Below, in pieces: positions 5,996-7,024 of a DNA stretch of 7,024 bases. The first letter of the stretch is position 1. The number at the start of each line of letters is the position of its first letter. The notes beneath the pieces were generated by a model. It was given only the letters and a program-made list of their open reading frames with translations. It had not been told where the DNA came from and searched no databases. The position numbers and the translations under genes were made by a program. Source of the DNA: Euryarchaeota archaeon UBA126 (GTDB lineage: Archaea; Thermoplasmatota; Poseidoniia; Poseidoniales; Thalassarchaeaceae); the NCBI GenBank assembly GCA_002497025.1, contig DAMG01000080.1, positions 1-7,024 of the forward strand, read 5' to 3'.

Positions 5996-7024
5996 ATGGC
6001 CAAGAAGGACACTTATCTCGCGCTTTTGCGTAGAGGAATTGATGAAAATACGGCCCAACTACTTGCTGACTCCGGTATCAAAGTTGGCGATTTGAAGAAA
6101 CTCGATGAAGAGAAACTTCGCAATAACTACGGTCTCAAGAAAGAGATAGCCAAATCAGTTCTTGAGGCTGTCAAATCAGGGCCTAGAGCGGCTGCAAAGC
6201 AACGTTACCTAGCCGATGTTCTTTCTAAGGACCAGAAAAAGAAGGTCGACAAAATCGAGGAGCAACGCTTCAAGCGTGAGCAGAAGGATATCGTTGCAGA
6301 ACTTAACGAGAAGAAAGAGGAATTACGCATAGCCAAGGTCGAGGCTTTCCGCTCTAAGAAATTGGTTATGAATCGACTAGGCAAAACCGTTGAACTTATT
6401 GTCAAATTAGAGAATTCATTCGATGATGAATCTAAGCGAGAACAGCGTACCAAACTACGTGATCAACTTGAGACTAGAGGTCTAGAAGCGGCTAGAGACC
6501 ACGAGATGCTTGAATTGGTAGGAACTCCTCAAGACATAGTGGACTTCCGCCGGAAAATAGCCCCTAAACTGTGTATGTATGCCTGCCCAGAATGTGGTGA
6601 GGAAATGGATCCTCGAGGCGGCAACGTCATTGAAGATACAAAGGATTTCTCCTTTGTTTGCTGGGAATGTGAGGAAGAATTCCATGCTCCAATGGCAAAC
6701 TTTGTCGATAAGCAACTAAACAACGGCTCTCGAATAAAAATTGATCCGAAGATGAAACCACGAGAAAAGCGTGTTCGAAAGCCAAAGAAGAAGTCGGCTG
6801 AAACAATCAAGGATTTGATGGTGAAGGATTTGGAAGCGACCGGAGCATCCGCTGAAGAGATGGCAGCAGCAGTCGAAGCAAGCGACTTGACTGGCGGCTT
6901 GATGAGTATTGATGAGTGGATTGACCAAACCCTCGCTGCGAAGGGCTACATCCAAGCGCAAGAGCACCGAGAAGACTTCATCCTCGCTACCGGTGCTGGT
7001 GCTACCAAGTTCAACAAGTGGATG
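5996..7024 (+). CDS. Uncharacterised zinc-ribbon, coiled-coil protein with HhH-like N-terminus (3' end outside window)
   Basis: An uninterrupted frame of 343 codons with no stop before the window ends, so the protein is longer than seen. I do not recognise the family. Residues 5-60 show a pattern like helix-hairpin-helix or Rad51-N-type folds, with repeated GI/GL turns and small residues (LLRRGIDENTAQLLADSGI, then YGLKKEIAKSVLEAV). Residues about 70-180 are strongly charged and helical, probably coiled coil. A zinc ribbon follows with Cys197-Pro-Glu-Cys200 and Cys222-Trp-Glu-Cys225, plus an extra Cys193. A Lys/Arg-rich patch occupies 252-267, then an acidic helical segment and a C-terminal stretch beginning SIDEWIDQTLAAKGYI. 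ATG 5996 follows GGGAG; the ATG at 5988 is in another frame. Zinc ribbon, basic patch and HhH-like start suggest contact with nucleic acid or the transcription/translation machinery, but that is inference. It occupies the place after ksgA where many euryarchaea have a HemK/PrmC methyltransferase, which it does not resemble. Confidence 0.82.
   Translation, partial: MAKKDTYLALLRRGIDENTAQLLADSGIKVGDLKKLDEEKLRNNYGLKKEIAKSVLEAVKSGPRAAAKQRYLADVLSKDQKKKVDKIEEQRFKREQKDIVAELNEKKEELRIAKVEAFRSKKLVMNRLGKTVELIVKLENSFDDESKREQRTKLRDQLETRGLEAARDHEMLELVGTPQDIVDFRRKIAPKLCMYACPECGEEMDPRGGNVIEDTKDFSFVCWECEEEFHAPMANFVDKQLNNGSRIKIDPKMKPREKRVRKPKKKSAETIKDLMVKDLEATGASAEEMAAAVEASDLTGGLMSIDEWIDQTLAAKGYIQAQEHREDFILATGAGATKFNKWM

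Noticed and set aside
6205..6967. Several reverse-strand open frames opposite the zinc-ribbon gene
   Set aside because: They overlap one another and mirror the coding strand, with serine- and phenylalanine-rich products typical of antisense shadows. The forward frame has cysteine motifs and a plausible start.
1..7024. Defence system, prophage, CRISPR array or insertion sequence
   Set aside because: No transposase, integrase, nuclease or spaced repeats are visible; nearly all sequence is accounted for by conserved genes.

Overview
The window is a gene-dense stretch of an archaeal chromosome. All eight genes read left to right, with gaps from 5 to about 110 bases. Ribosomal protein L21e, RNA polymerase subunit Rpo4 (RpoF), a Pus10-type tRNA pseudouridine synthase and a DUF655 protein point to Euryarchaeota in the broad sense. 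Moderate base composition, acidic proteins and the oxic look of the accessory genes fit a marine planktonic lineage such as Poseidoniales (Marine Group II/III) or a relative. That finer placement is inference and rests on no marker I can compare here.

Left end (1-2083): the C-terminal part of a large RND/MMPL-type membrane transporter, cut off by the window edge. It is followed after 16 bases by a small DUF971 protein with a CPCAKC motif.

Core (2170-5895): pus10, rpl21e, rpoF, a DUF655 gene and ksgA, an order conserved in many euryarchaea. All five products concern RNA or the gene-expression machinery: tRNA T-arm pseudouridylation, a large-subunit protein, the Rpo4 stalk subunit, a predicted nucleic-acid-binding helix-hairpin-helix protein, and 16S rRNA adenine dimethylation. 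Several starts are preceded by a GGTGA-like Shine-Dalgarno motif complementary to the archaeal 16S 3' end, which decides the start codons of pus10, rpl21e and rpoF. The larger gaps hold possible regulatory structure: inverted repeats before rpl21e, spaced A/T tracts before the DUF655 gene, and an 11-base motif shared by the gaps before pus10 and the DUF655 gene.

Right end (5996-7024): an unrecognised gene with no stop codon before the window ends. It encodes a helix-hairpin-helix-like N-terminus, a long charged coiled-coil region, a four-cysteine zinc ribbon, a basic patch and a further C-terminal region. In many euryarchaea a HemK/PrmC-type methyltransferase gene follows ksgA, so this is the least explained part of the window.

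I see no CRISPR array, mobile element, rRNA, convincing tRNA or defence system. The window is mostly a conserved housekeeping block with one uncharacterised gene and a few non-coding signals.
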